DNA of 64,000 nucleotides from Mesorhizobium sp. AR02 (GCF_024746835.1 NZ_CP080531.1:4050001-4114000), one strand, 5' to 3'; numbered from the stretch's first letter, positions 45,312-54,250 are shown. Made by a program: numbers and translations. The notes: a model not told the origin generated them from the sequence alone.

Positions 45312-45713
45312 ATGGCCAGTGAAAGCGATCGCATCGCACGGGCCGGCGACTATGTGCTCGGCCTGATGAATGACAAGGAACGGGAACGGGCCGAGCGCGA
45401 TCTCGAGATCGACCCTGCCTTCCGTGATGCGGTGGTGCGGCTTGCCGAGCGCATGCATGTCTTCGACCGCGCCGAAAAACCCGCCTTGCCCGCCAATCAT
45501 TGGGCGCTGGTGGCGCAACGTCTGGCCGAATTGCCGCAGATGCGCAGTGTTGGCCTGGGTGGCAATGACGCCAAGCCGCGCCCGGTGATCCGAAGCCTGT
45601 CCCGGTCACCATACGGCGTTGGCGTGCATTCGCTCGGCGGCCGGCGCGGCACTGTTATCGCCATAGTGCTGATCGCGGTCTTCGCGCTCGGCTACCTCGT
45701 CGGGAAATTGTAG
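45312..45713 (+). CDS. Small membrane protein with an RskA-like N-terminus
   Basis: 133 aa. The opening ARAGDYVLGLMNDKERERAE and the following acidic helix resemble the sigma-binding N-terminal domain of RskA-type anti-sigma factors. A single membrane segment ends the protein (TVIAIVLIAVFALGYLVG), with no periplasmic domain behind it. No sigma-factor gene is adjacent. It may be an orphan or truncated anti-sigma factor; this is inference. Confidence 0.6.
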   Translation: MASESDRIARAGDYVLGLMNDKERERAERDLEIDPAFRDAVVRLAERMHVFDRAEKPALPANHWALVAQRLAELPQMRSVGLGGNDAKPRPVIRSLSRSPYGVGVHSLGGRRGTVIAIVLIAVFALGYLVGKL

Positions 45714-45777
45714 GCCGACGCAAAACCGCCGGACTTGCGCCCGGCGGTTGCAGATCATGGCTGTATGGCGCTGCCGA

Positions 45778-46767
45778 TCAATACGGGCAGGCGTTGTCAG
45801 CCGTATAGTCGTGCACCTGGATCTTGCCGGCGATGATGTCGGCCTTGGCCTTCTCGACGGCAGCCTTCATCTCAGGGGTGACCAGCGCCTTGTTGTTGTC
45901 GTCCATGGCGTAGTCGACGCCGCCTTCCTTGAGGCCGAGATTCTCGAGGCCGCCCTTGAAGGTGCCGTTCTTGCCGTCCATGAAGGCGGTGTAGACGGCA
46001 ACGTCGACGCGCTTCATCATCGAGGTCAGAACCTTGCCGGGCTGCAGGCCGTTCTGGTTGGAATCGACGCCGATGCCGAGCTTGCCGGCATCAGCCGCCG
46101 CCTGCAGCACGCCGACGCCGGTGCCGCCGGCCGCGGCGTAGACCACGTCGGAGCCCTGGTCGATCTGCGTCTTGGCGATTTCGCCGCCCTTGGCCGGATC
46201 GTTCCAGGCGGCCGGCGTGTCGCCGGTCATGTTCTGGATGACGTCGGTCGCGCCGGCCGACTTGGCGCCGCCGACATAGCCGCATTCGAACTTGCGGATC
46301 AGCGGGATGTCCATGCCGCCAATGAAGGAGACCTTCTTCGACTTCGATGCCATCGCGGCCATGATGCCGACGAGGTAGGAGCCTTCGTTCTCCTTGAATA
46401 CAAGCGAGCGGACATTGGGCAGGTCGACGGCATCGTCGATGATGGCGAAGTTGAGATCGGGATATTCGGCCGCGACCTTCTTCAGCGCATCCTCCCAGGC
46501 AAAGCCGGCCATGACGATCGGGTTGTGACCGTCTTCGGCGAAGCGGCGCAGCGCCTGCTCGCGCTGCGAGGCGTTGGACACTTCGAACTCGACATAGGGC
46601 GTGCCGGTCTCGGTCTTGAATTTCTCGGCGCCATGGAAGGCTGCCTCGTTGAAGGATTTGTCGAATTTGCCGCCCAGATCATAGAGGATGGCCGGCTGGA
46701 CATCCGCGGCGAAAGCCGGAAGAACCATTGCGGTTGCGGCCAGGAGGCCGAGAACGATACGTTTCAT
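45778..46767 (-). CDS. BMP-family nucleoside-binding protein
   Basis: 329 aa from MKRIVLGLLAATAMVL, signal peptide cleaved near AFAAD (no lipobox). The BMP fold is shown by VQPAILYDLGGKFDKSFNEA and GVDSNQNGLQPGKVLTSM. It binds nucleosides in the periplasm for the ABC permeases. The gene is upstream of the ATPase on the same strand but separated from it by 0.9 kb with two opposite genes, so it has its own promoter. Confidence 0.9.
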   Translation of the reverse strand: MKRIVLGLLAATAMVLPAFAADVQPAILYDLGGKFDKSFNEAAFHGAEKFKTETGTPYVEFEVSNASQREQALRRFAEDGHNPIVMAGFAWEDALKKVAAEYPDLNFAIIDDAVDLPNVRSLVFKENEGSYLVGIMAAMASKSKKVSFIGGMDIPLIRKFECGYVGGAKSAGATDVIQNMTGDTPAAWNDPAKGGEIAKTQIDQGSDVVYAAAGGTGVGVLQAAADAGKLGIGVDSNQNGLQPGKVLTSMMKRVDVAVYTAFMDGKNGTFKGGLENLGLKEGGVDYAMDDNNKALVTPEMKAAVEKAKADIIAGKIQVHDYTADNACPY

Positions 46768-46979
46768 GTGATCCACACCCTGTCGGTTATTTTTTCCGTT
46801 ACGCCCCGCCTGCCTGCCCGGTTCTGCGGCAGGCATGCGACGTCAGCCAGGAGTGTATTCCCCTCCCGCTCGGCGGCAATCTGGCACGGCCCGAAACAAA
46901 ATTCACGCGGAATTTTGACCTTTTGGAAAAGCGTGCCACGGGCAAGCTGTGCCGCAGTCCTATCGTTGCGCGTGAGCCA

Positions 46980-47642
46980 TCAGGCGGTGGCGGCCGGCAT
47001 GGTGCAGGCGATGCCGGTGCCCTTGAGGTTGCAGTAGCCGTAAGGGTTCTTCGCCAGATATTGCTGGTGATCGGCCTCGGCGAAGTAGAAGGTGGGCGCC
47101 GACGCGATCTCGGTGGTGATCCGGCCGTGGCCGGCACCGCGCAGCGCGGCCTGATAGGCATCGCGAGCGGCGTTCGCCGCCTGGAATTGCGCATCGCCGG
47201 ATGTGTAGATCGCGGAGCGGTAGGTGGTGCCGACATCGTTGCCTTGGCGCATGCCTTGCGTCGGGTCATGGCTTTCCCAGAACAGCCGCAGAAGGTTGGC
47301 ATAGGAGATGATCTTGGGGTCGAAGATGACCAGCACCACTTCGGCATGGCCAGTCAGTCCCGTGCAGGTTTCCTGATAGGTCGGATTGGGCGTGATGCCG
47401 CCGGCGTAGCCGACGGCCGTGACCCAGACGCCTTCGATCTGCCAGAACAGGCGCTCGGCGCCCCAGAAGCAGCCGAGCCCGAACATCGCCGTCTCCAGCC
47501 CCTCGGGGTAGGGGCCCTTGAGCGGCCGTTTCAGGACATGGTGCTTGGACGTTGTCGGGATCGCCTTGGCACGACCCGGCAAAGCCTCGGACGGCTTTGG
47601 CAGATTGAGCTTCTTGTTCAGCATGTCGCTGAGAAAGAACAT
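46980..47642 (-). CDS. msrA: Peptide methionine-S-sulfoxide reductase A
   Basis: 220 aa. The catalytic cysteine is in [20 protein letters not shown]. Family residues are seen in [16 protein letters not shown], and a recycling cysteine is expected near [11 protein letters not shown]. It reduces methionine S-sulfoxide in proteins. It has no recognisable signal peptide, so cytoplasmic. It is followed by bmpA on the same strand but 212 bases away. Confidence 0.94.
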   Translation of the reverse strand: MFFLSDMLNKKLNLPKPSEALPGRAKAIPTTSKHHVLKRPLKGPYPEGLETAMFGLGCFWGAERLFWQIEGVWVTAVGYAGGITPNPTYQETCTGLTGHAEVVLVIFDPKIISYANLLRLFWESHDPTQGMRQGNDVGTTYRSAIYTSGDAQFQAANAARDAYQAALRGAGHGRITTEIASAPTFYFAEADHQQYLAKNPYGYCNLKGTGIACTMPAATA

Positions 47643-47680
47643 GCGCGGTCTTCCTTCCCGTCAGGATGCAAGAAAATTGA

Positions 47681-48004
47681 TCAGTTGGCGGCGAATTGGC
47701 CCGTGCGCCGCTGGCGCCTGTAGCCGATGGCGTAGAGCAGGAAAGCCAGCACGGCGAACACGGCAAAGCCCGGCTGGTTGAGCACCCAGGCAATGGCGCC
47801 ATCCCACAGCAGCGGACTGGCCTTGGCGCGGACGAAGGTTTCGAAGGCCGCCCGCGTGTACGGCGAGACCGCCAGCCAGCTGGCGTTGAGCGGGGTCAGC
47901 ACAAGCGCCGAAGCCGCCACCGTGCGCGTCGTGTCGAGCACCGCCATGATGACGGAAACCGAAAGCGCGACCATGGCGGCAAGACGAAAAATGAAGCGAA
48001 ACAT
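47681..48004 (-). CDS. Small two-helix membrane protein, unknown
   Basis: 107 aa from MFRFIFRLAAMV, GGAG eight bases upstream. Two hydrophobic segments (about 6-25 and 75-95) flank a 50-residue loop with TPLNASWLAVSPYTRAAFE. No known family. The longer frame to 48088 lacks a ribosome-binding site. It is upstream of msrA, 38 bases away, and may be cotranscribed. Confidence 0.65.
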   Translation of the reverse strand: MFRFIFRLAAMVALSVSVIMAVLDTTRTVAASALVLTPLNASWLAVSPYTRAAFETFVRAKASPLLWDGAIAWVLNQPGFAVFAVLAFLLYAIGYRRQRRTGQFAAN

Positions 48005-48121
48005 CAAGCTCTCCCCCGGCCGATCCTGGACGGGATCTCCGGCACGTGTCCCGAAACGAGAAATAGAGTGCGCACGGCTTGCCCGCAACCGCGATACTCG
48101 AATTTGAAGGGCTTCCTCTCC

Positions 48122-48841
48122 CTATGCCGCCGGCTTGCGCCTGCGCCGGTGAACGAGCCAGACGGCAAGAATGCCACCGACAACGGCGCCGACCACCAGG
48201 CCGCCCAGGCCGAAGAAGGCAGCGAAATAGCCGCAGCCGCCTTCGAAGCAGCTCACCTCTGCGACGTCGGCGATCACCGAGCCGGCGAAGAAACCGCCCA
48301 CGGCACCGATGGCTGCGCCGAGGACGATGCCGAGCAAGGCGGCGGCAATGGAAACCAGGACCGGCGGCGCCTCGGTTTCCGGTTTGGCGTAGACGGTCTC
48401 GGCGCCGGAGCCGCGGCGCAGCAGGTAGATGCAAAGCAGGCCGACGCCGATCTCGATGGCGGTGATGCCCAGGCTCCTGGCGGAGAAGACGAAATCGGGC
48501 ACGGTGAGCACATAGGCCTGTCTTGCCAGCACCCAGACGATGAGGGCGATCTGCCAGATAGTGAAATGGCGGGGGAAGCGCCCTGAGCGGCCGAAGGCGA
48601 GGCCGAGCAGGTAGAGCCCCCACAGGATGATGATGACATTGGCGACGAGCCCGCCAAGCAGGAAATAGAGGACCTTGTCCGGCAGTCCGGAATTGCCGAC
48701 CAGCCACCAGGCCGAGGCCAGGCCATAGACGGACCACGCCATGACGAAGATGAGCCAGCCCACCGGGACATAGGACAGGTCGCTGCCCGGGCGCCCGGCT
48801 GGCGCCTGTCCACTGCCCGGTTGTCCGCTGCTTGATGTCAT
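48122..48841 (-). CDS. Multi-pass membrane protein, DUF2569-like
   Basis: 239 aa from MTSSSGQPGSG. After a disordered proline/glycine-rich N-terminus, about six hydrophobic segments follow; VPVGWLIFVMAWSVYGLAS and LPDKVLYFLLGGLVANV resemble DUF2569. A glycine-rich pair of helices with two cysteines (SCFEGGCGYF) is near the C-terminus. The longer open frame to 48994 adds no conserved sequence. Function unknown. Confidence 0.6.
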   Translation of the reverse strand: MTSSSGQPGSGQAPAGRPGSDLSYVPVGWLIFVMAWSVYGLASAWWLVGNSGLPDKVLYFLLGGLVANVIIILWGLYLLGLAFGRSGRFPRHFTIWQIALIVWVLARQAYVLTVPDFVFSARSLGITAIEIGVGLLCIYLLRRGSGAETVYAKPETEAPPVLVSIAAALLGIVLGAAIGAVGGFFAGSVIADVAEVSCFEGGCGYFAAFFGLGGLVVGAVVGGILAVWLVHRRRRKPAA

Positions 48842-49211
48842 ATCGGGACGATGCCCCCGCAAAGCCTCTGCGTCACTCGACAGCTGGCCGGCGGCGAAGT
48901 CAAGCACGGCGGGTCCTGCTGCCTTGCCTGTGCACATCATTCGGGGTGCGGGCACCCCGGAAACGGGTGCGGCGGCGGCCTCGCGAAACGCCATGTGGCC
49001 GGCAAAGCGAATAGACTGCCGTTATGGCTTGGCATTCGGCGCGGGATCGACTAGATGAGCCCCGCGCCTGTTGCTTCGACGGCTCAGGTGCCGGGGAAGG
49101 ATGTCCGCTGGTTGGGCGGCGTCCATGGTTCGGAAAATCCGCGCCGCAGCCCCAAGGAGATGCATCTCCCCAACCCGCGCGGCGAAACCGGCCGGCGCGA
49201 AGGCAAGGACG
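48842..49211. other. Non-coding region before tRNA-Ser
   Basis: 370 bases in which I see no supported gene. It contains a 7-bp hairpin GGGGTGC/GCACCCC around 48950. A plus-strand frame (49055-49312) runs into the tRNA and is rejected. Confidence 0.6.
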
Positions 49212-49300
49212 GAGAGGTGGCCGAGTGGTTGAAGGCGCACGCCTGGAAAGTGTGTTTACGGGAGACCGTAACGCGGGTTCGAATCCCGCTCTCTCCGCCA
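49212..49300 (+). tRNA. tRNA-Ser (anticodon GGA)
   Basis: 89 bases with CCA encoded. The acceptor stem is GGAGAGG with TCTCTCC, the T arm is GCGGG-TTCGAAT-CCCGC, and the long variable arm (ACGGGAGACCGT region) is typical of class II serine tRNAs. The anticodon loop CTGGAAA reads GGA, decoding UCC/UCU. An integrase fragment starts 74 bases downstream. Confidence 0.95.
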
Positions 49301-49373
49301 GCCCATCCTTAAGGCATTGATTCCCAAAGAAAACCCTTGTGTTGTAAGGCTTTCAGCCCCAAATGGTGCAACT

Positions 49374-49826
49374 ATGCTTGCTACAAAAAGGCTAGCCAGC
49401 ACCATGAAATACGTCAGTTTCCAGCGCGGCCGATATGTCGTCCGCGTCACGGTGCCGCTCGACCTACGTGAGATTATCGGCAAGCGCGAACTAGTCACAC
49501 CGCTAGACGCCGACAAACGATCGGCAGAACGGGCGGCGCACGGCGTCATCAATGGTTTTCTGGCGATGATCGATGACGCCCAAGCAAAGTTTGCGGCGAC
49601 CAGACCGACCGTAACCAGCGCGGCCAAGGCGCACTATCAGGCAGAGCTAGAGGCCGACGACCGCGAACGGGCAGGTACCGGATCAAGCGCCGTTGCCGAC
49701 ACCCAGGCACTATTCGCACCGCGCCGAGCAAGCCTGCTTCGGCTGGTCGCGGCTGGTCAGATCGAAGGCGACGAAGCCGAAGCGCTGATAGGCTATGCAG
49801 CCGACGATCTCGGGGAGACCCATTGA
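49374..49826 (+). pseudogene. Truncated tyrosine-recombinase (phage-type integrase) N-terminus
   Basis: 150 codons from MLATKRLAS. The N-terminal arm MKYVSFQRGRYVVRVTVPLD and LREIIGKRELVTPLDADKRS is typical of integrases that begin beside tRNA genes (DUF6538-type). It stops before the core-binding and catalytic domains; whole proteins have 400 or more residues. An integrative element used this tRNA-Ser and was later deleted. Confidence 0.7.
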
Positions 49827-49873
49827 ACTTCCAGAACTGGCTCCAGCAGATAAGCAGGAGCGGTGGCGAGCGC

Positions 49874-50380
49874 TTAATACATGACGAAAGGGCTGCAGTA
49901 TACAGGAAATCGCTTTGTAGATTGCGCAAAGGCCGCGCAAAGCCTAGTAGTGTCTAATGTTGGCCCGAGTACCCAAAAAATAGACTGCATGTGTGTATTA
50001 TTTGGAGAAGTAGGGGCTGGACTGGAGGGAAATACTTTTGTCGGATCGCCAACTACATTATATGTTATAGCGCACGTTCCACTGCTGCTGCTCAGTCCAT
50101 CTATTATCTGATAAGGTTTTCCACCATATTCAATCTTATAGTAGACGTCTATGTTAAAAGCGCATGTCCAAGTCTTGTCAGTTGGCGCGTCGACAAAAAC
50201 AACTACCCCAATACAACCGAACCGCTCAGTCCATCGTCTTTCCCCCGGAGGGGGTGTATAATAGATACATCTCTGTGTCACCGAGTCTGCGATCGTTAGC
50301 GTTGACGCATGGCTGCTAGTTGCAAACCCGGGCAACAGTCCGACTATCATCAGGAAAACGCGAAGAGACGCGAGTTTCAT
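49874..50380 (-). CDS. Secreted cysteine-rich protein, unknown
   Basis: 168 aa from MKLASLRVFLMIVG with AGAGGG seven bases upstream. The signal peptide ends near SSHAS. The mature 140 residues contain seven cysteines (QRCIYYTPPPGERRW, FGCIGVV, TWTCAFN, GTCAITYN, RLCAAF, VYCSPF), probably in disulfides. No family recognised. Base composition is AT-rich compared with the core genes, fitting acquisition with the tRNA-Ser element. Confidence 0.6.
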   Translation of the reverse strand: MKLASLRVFLMIVGLLPGFATSSHASTLTIADSVTQRCIYYTPPPGERRWTERFGCIGVVVFVDAPTDKTWTCAFNIDVYYKIEYGGKPYQIIDGLSSSSGTCAITYNVVGDPTKVFPSSPAPTSPNNTHMQSIFWVLGPTLDTTRLCAAFAQSTKRFPVYCSPFVMY

Positions 50381-50819
50381 TGGGCACCCTCTGAACTGAT
50401 AAAAGCTCATCTTTGGCGCAGCATTTTCGAGGCGGTTTTAGTATCTTAGCATAAGGAGAGGCGGTTCAAAAATGAACATGCGGGCAGGCGGTGTTCGCGA
50501 AGCGGCGGCTTACAGGGCAAACCAATGGGCTGCCCAGCGCCTTATTGGACCTCATCTAATCCATGTGGAACAGCCACTTGGCTGTAACACTTAGAATTTT
50601 CTTATGCTTTCTAAGTAATTGAAAAATAACGAAAAAAAGGCTTGGCTGGGGAACCTGGACACTAATCCTGCGGCTGAAAGCGAGCCGGCCCCTATTTGCG
50701 CTACCGGGGTTCGCGCGCTCGGCCATTCGACAACAGCCACATGACACCGGGCGGCTTTCCTTCTGGACGCGGCAAGGGAATCGGACTCTACGTGCAGCGT
50801 CGGACGCCTGGCCGGTTGA
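50381..50819. other. Low-coding stretch in the tRNA-Ser island
   Basis: About 440 bases with only short frames lacking ribosome-binding sites. It contains AT-rich segments (50560-50640) and the 3' end of no recognised gene. Presumed remnant DNA. Confidence 0.5.
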
Positions 50820-51653
50820 TCAGTGACTAGGTGAGCGAGCCCGTTTGGCAAAGCGAGCAAGCCAGCGATTAAGCCCCGTTGCTGGGCGTGTTGGTTCGAG
50901 GGCTGTCCTGCCTCTGACGGCTGAAGCCGGCTTGGTGCAGACAATCAGATCTGTGTATTCGCCAAGGATACCATGTGTGCGATCGGCGAAGCGATACACG
51001 CGAGCGTCAAATGGTGCCCATTCCACGATCGCCAGATGCAAATCGTAGCCGTAGTCGATGGTCACGATTGAACCTTCGTTGCTAATCGGATTTCCGTGGA
51101 TTTCCGGCGCTTTCAAATGCTCTCTCGTTCCATCCGCATGCTGGATGAACCTGCGTTCCCACGCGCTGGTTTGAGACTTCCGGACCGGAAAAGTACAAAT
51201 ATAAATTCCACCGGGTCTCAGGGTTCTAAAAACCTCGGAAGTTACTTTGTCCGGATGATATACGTGCTCCATCACGTCAAGCGTTACCGTGATATCAAAG
51301 CTACAATCATCAAAAGTCAGGCTTGCGAGATTCTCGTTGCGAACCCCGTTGTGCATTGACCCGAACGGCTGATCTGGGAAGTATTGAGAGGCAATGTAGT
51401 GCCGTGCGTCACGTTTCATGACCGCGGATATGCCCCTGCCTACGGGCGAAGACTCATGGATATGCAAGCCGCGCCAGTCGGGTCTCAGCTCATTGAGGAT
51501 GAGCGCCAGCGCTCGTTCCCGAGGGATTGATCCCTGCGGGCAGGATGTACAGACCAACTGGTCACGCAGCCAGGAACCTTTTGCCAGGAACTCTGTGTTC
51601 TTCTGGCAGATGGGGCAAAACCCAGAAATTTTCCACGGCTGAAATTCGCTCAT
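50820..51653 (-). CDS. Class I SAM-dependent methyltransferase with N-terminal zinc-ribbon-like region
   Basis: 277 aa. Residues 10-45 hold paired cysteines (GFCPICQKNTEF and LVCTSCPQGSI), a possible zinc ribbon. A methyltransferase type 11 domain follows, with HIHESSPVGRG and FDITVTLDVMEHVYHPDK. Such proteins are common in cell-surface polysaccharide or accessory regions; the substrate is unknown. The C-terminal RRTALEPTRPATGLNRWLAR tail is basic. Confidence 0.75.
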   Translation of the reverse strand: MSEFQPWKISGFCPICQKNTEFLAKGSWLRDQLVCTSCPQGSIPRERALALILNELRPDWRGLHIHESSPVGRGISAVMKRDARHYIASQYFPDQPFGSMHNGVRNENLASLTFDDCSFDITVTLDVMEHVYHPDKVTSEVFRTLRPGGIYICTFPVRKSQTSAWERRFIQHADGTREHLKAPEIHGNPISNEGSIVTIDYGYDLHLAIVEWAPFDARVYRFADRTHGILGEYTDLIVCTKPASAVRGRTALEPTRPATGLNRWLARFAKRARSPSH

Positions 51654-52188
51654 GGTTATTGTCGATAGCTGATAGCTAGCGGCACCTCAACCAAGCGCGG
51701 TCTATGGGTGAGATGAATTGAGTTCGCTATCGGCGCGATTCTTGCTTATTTCTGCTGGGAAGGTTGTCGGCCTGAGCCCCCATCTTTGACTTGCTGTTGG
51801 TGCGGCGCATCGCTGACGGACCATTCAATATCTGGAAGAGACAATCTTACTCCTGACATATTCCTGACCGCAGATAACTGGCAGAGACGGTGACTGGATT
51901 GAGCCAGATCAGAAGGACCGCATGACGACAACGGTAGGGGCAACGCGCTGGCGGGCGCCAGGACGCGCAAGGTGTTCTCCGCTGTAGGGCAGCGCTTGCT
52001 GGGCCGCCATCTGGACAGTGTCTCGTCGTGGATCAGGTAAGTTGGCATTGCAATTGCAACGGCACATCAGCGGGGCGAACAAACAGCCCGGCAGGTCCCG
52101 CGATCCTCTGGGCGACTCGCCGCTGCCGTAAATGGGCGGGACGGGTTTGGTCAGACATTCCGAAGCTGCCAGATTTTAAAGGAAGGCC
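51654..52188. other. Non-coding stretch in the tRNA-Ser island
   Basis: 535 bases. The longest frame is a 100-codon minus-strand one (51746-52048) without a ribosome-binding site or domain. I see no repeat or attachment site here. Confidence 0.5.
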
Positions 52189-52386
52189 ATGGCCGACAGC
52201 AAAATCGAACCGTCTTTTCCATCTGTAGAAGTCAGCCAATCCTTAGGCGAGTGGTTTGTTCGCATAGCAGGAAGAGGCGGCAAAACATATTCCAGAGCCT
52301 TTCAACGGGAGGCAGATGCCGTTGCTTTCGCTGATAATCAGCGTGCGCGTCTGAGAACGCAAACTATGGCACAGCGAACGATGTGA
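52189..52386 (+). CDS. Small hypothetical protein (DUF2188-like)
   Basis: 65 aa with AAGGA five to six bases before the ATG at 52189. It contains WFVRIAGRGGKTYSRAFQRE, reminiscent of the small DUF2188 fold. Function unknown. It converges with the following minus-strand small gene, nine bases away. Confidence 0.55.
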   Translation: MADSKIEPSFPSVEVSQSLGEWFVRIAGRGGKTYSRAFQREADAVAFADNQRARLRTQTMAQRTM

Positions 52387-52395
52387 ATTTGTTGT

Positions 52396-52587
52396 TTATC
52401 GCTTTGCCCTCCTGGATTGGCGCGGGGTCAGGAATCCACCCATTATCAGGTCCAAGGCGTCGAGCGCCTCTTCATCCAATAAATTTGTCAAGGCCACGCC
52501 ACCCACGAGCACAACCTTGTCATTGTCTATGTCGTAGACCTCCCAGAGCCCATCTCTGACTCTTCGAATTGCGTACCGGCGTTCCAT
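52396..52587 (-). CDS. Small hypothetical protein
   Basis: 63 aa with AGGA eight bases upstream. MERRYAIRRVRDGLWEVYDI then DLIMGGFLTPRQSRRAKR; charged ends and a hydrophobic middle, no membrane segment. No family recognised. Confidence 0.5.
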   Translation of the reverse strand: MERRYAIRRVRDGLWEVYDIDNDKVVLVGGVALTNLLDEEALDALDLIMGGFLTPRQSRRAKR

Positions 52588-52946
52588 AAGGAATTCCTAA
52601 TAAGCGAGTCTCGGAAACTCCTGCAACAAAATAGGTCCGGGAGCCGGGATTAACTGTGGAGAACTATGCCTGGTTGATCCAAACCTAGCTATCGGGTCTA
52701 GCCATGCCTTACCAACGGGCCCGCTCCTCCAGGTTCCATTGCCGAACGAAAAACCCGAACGGTGGCAGGCTTTATATGAAAGCTGTTTGACCAACGTTTT
52801 GATGCCTGTTTCAGCAAAGGGCATCACGGGCGTAGAAGCAAACGCCAGGGCACCCACGGGCTGGATCATTCGACTGGCCTTGGGGATGGCGGCGGGAATA
52901 CGTGTTTAACGTTCATTAAATTTGTCTAATTTAGCATATTCTGATT

Positions 52947-53078
52947 ATGCGCTTCTCCGTTTTCCTATTTTGCTGGCTAGCATTCTTTGGTTGGGACTTC
53001 GCCGCTCACCAGGGCCAGTTCACCATCGAACTCGGGATGCGGGTCGTCCACCTGATCAACCGGTTCCGGCCTATTTAA
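52947..53078 (+). CDS. Small hydrophobic peptide gene
   Basis: 43 aa: a hydrophobic start (MRFSVFLFCWLAFFGWDFAA) that could be a signal or membrane segment, then an amphipathic basic tail (MRVVHLINRFRPI). No strong ribosome-binding site is seen. The tidy hydrophobic-to-basic pattern is the main support. Confidence 0.4.
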   Translation: MRFSVFLFCWLAFFGWDFAAHQGQFTIELGMRVVHLINRFRPI

Positions 53079-53300
53079 AGATCGAGCCAGCGAGTTGGCG
53101 CCGGCCTGTATTGAGCAAAGCATCACGCAGCCTTACGCGATCACGCAATTACGCGGCCCGGGTGAAATCCGCCAATGTTGAAGAAAGGCGAAGATTTTCC
53201 GCCTTGGCCGGCGCCTTTATCCCAACGCACCCGCCCAACCAGGCGCCGGCCATTTTCGTCGGCGCGTCCTCGGCTTCGGTGTGATCTCTTCGTTAGGGGC

Positions 53301-53504
53301 TCAAGTCAAAGCAACATCTGCGTCAATCGGAGGGAGATCGATAAGAAACATCCATCCGTCCCGGTCGACCCGCGCTAACAAGGCCCGCTCGTCTCGCGCT
53401 CCACTCTGAAATATCTGGATTAGCATTGCGGCATAGAACTCGGCGTCGATCGACAATTGATCAACATGCTCTCGTGCGCAAAGCTGGCCAAACACACGCT
53501 GCAA
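53301..53504 (-). CDS. Small hypothetical protein
   Basis: 67 codons beginning at a TTG, with no clear ribosome-binding site. AEFYAAMLIQIFQSGARDER followed by DGWMFLIDLPPIDAD looks like real protein sequence. Could also be a fragment of a longer gene. Confidence 0.35.
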   Translation of the reverse strand: MQRVFGQLCAREHVDQLSIDAEFYAAMLIQIFQSGARDERALLARVDRDGWMFLIDLPPIDADVALT

Positions 53505-53530
53505 CAGATCAACAGCCTCGGGTTCGGGTG

Positions 53531-53806
53531 ATGGCGGCCCTTCTGATCCTGCCCTTCATCTGGCGGCTCTGCATACCAGGTGGCGAATTTGCCACTCGGG
53601 GTGTCGTCTGGCTCGATATCCTCATCAATCTGGGCCTGCTTGTCGGTCTCTACGGCGCCCGCAAGGCGCTTGTGGGCACGGGTCCTGGCGACGAGCGGTG
53701 GAAGGTCGGCGCGCCGCTTTATTGGGCGGCGATGATCTCCGGCATAGGAATGCTGCTGATCCGTGTCAGCAGCAGCCATGGCTGGTGGACCGGGCATCTG
53801 ATGTAG
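53531..53806 (+). CDS. Small multi-helix membrane protein
   Basis: 91 aa with three hydrophobic segments (about 1-12, 25-45 and 62-80) linked by short charged loops (ARKALVGTGPGDERWKVG). No family recognised, but the pattern is of a genuine integral membrane protein. It lies upstream of the DUF982 gene in the same direction. Confidence 0.6.
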   Translation: MAALLILPFIWRLCIPGGEFATRGVVWLDILINLGLLVGLYGARKALVGTGPGDERWKVGAPLYWAAMISGIGMLLIRVSSSHGWWTGHLM

Positions 53807-53854
53807 TCCTGACGCGCGGTCGAGGCGTACAGCAGGAAACAAATGTGTCCATCT

Positions 53855-53879
53855 GGAACCTCCCGCCCTGCCGCGCGTT
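53855..53879 (+). promoter_or_regulatory. EcfG-type (general stress) promoter before the DUF982 gene
   Basis: GGAAC (53855-53859), 16 bases, CGTT (53876-53879): an exact match to the alphaproteobacterial EcfG consensus. The DUF982 start codon lies 69 bases further downstream. Confidence 0.65.
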
Positions 53880-53947
53880 TCACGGCGTCCCGTCCGTGGA
53901 CCAGCCCGGATATCTCTCCTGGCGCTGCGATAATCAGGAGCCGTTTC

Positions 53948-54250
53948 ATGTACGACAAGCTGTTTCATTCGCCGGTGGCGCTCACCGTCGGCCTTGGCTT
54001 CAAGCGCGAGATTGCCTCGCTGGCCGAAATGCACGATTTCCTGACCAATTGGACGACCTCGCGCCGTGGCCCGCTCCATCGCCATGCGGTCGAGGCGTGT
54101 GGCCTTGCGCTGGAAGGCTGCATCACCAGGGATGAGGCGCGCCATGCGCTCGTCGCATTCGCGAAAGCCACCGGTATCCTCTGGCCGGAGATCGAGTCGG
54201 TTATCGTGGCGCGCGCCGTCGCGCGCGGCTGTGGCGGCTACGCCGCCTGA
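53948..54250 (+). CDS. DUF982 domain-containing protein
   Basis: 100 aa, ATG 53948 with AGGAG about seven bases upstream. FHSPVALTVGLGFKREIASL and the closing ARHALVAFAKATGIL fit DUF982, a family of small proteins almost restricted to rhizobia and relatives. Function unknown. The exact EcfG promoter upstream suggests induction by the PhyR-EcfG stress response. Confidence 0.78.
   Translation: MYDKLFHSPVALTVGLGFKREIASLAEMHDFLTNWTTSRRGPLHRHAVEACGLALEGCITRDEARHALVAFAKATGILWPEIESVIVARAVARGCGGYAA

Noticed and set aside
47560-47585. Sigma-54-like TGGCAC box
   Set aside because: Lies inside msrA, lacks the TTGC half at correct spacing, and serves no start.
49055-49312. 85-codon frame running into tRNA-Ser
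   Set aside because: Its last third is the tRNA sequence read as protein; an artefact.
52597-52869. 90-codon minus-strand frame in the tRNA-Ser island
   Set aside because: No convincing ribosome-binding site or domain, and no coding bias; kept out as unsupported.
49300-53300. Second attachment repeat (attR) for the tRNA-Ser element
   Set aside because: I found no second copy of the tRNA 3' end in the window, so no element boundary is claimed.
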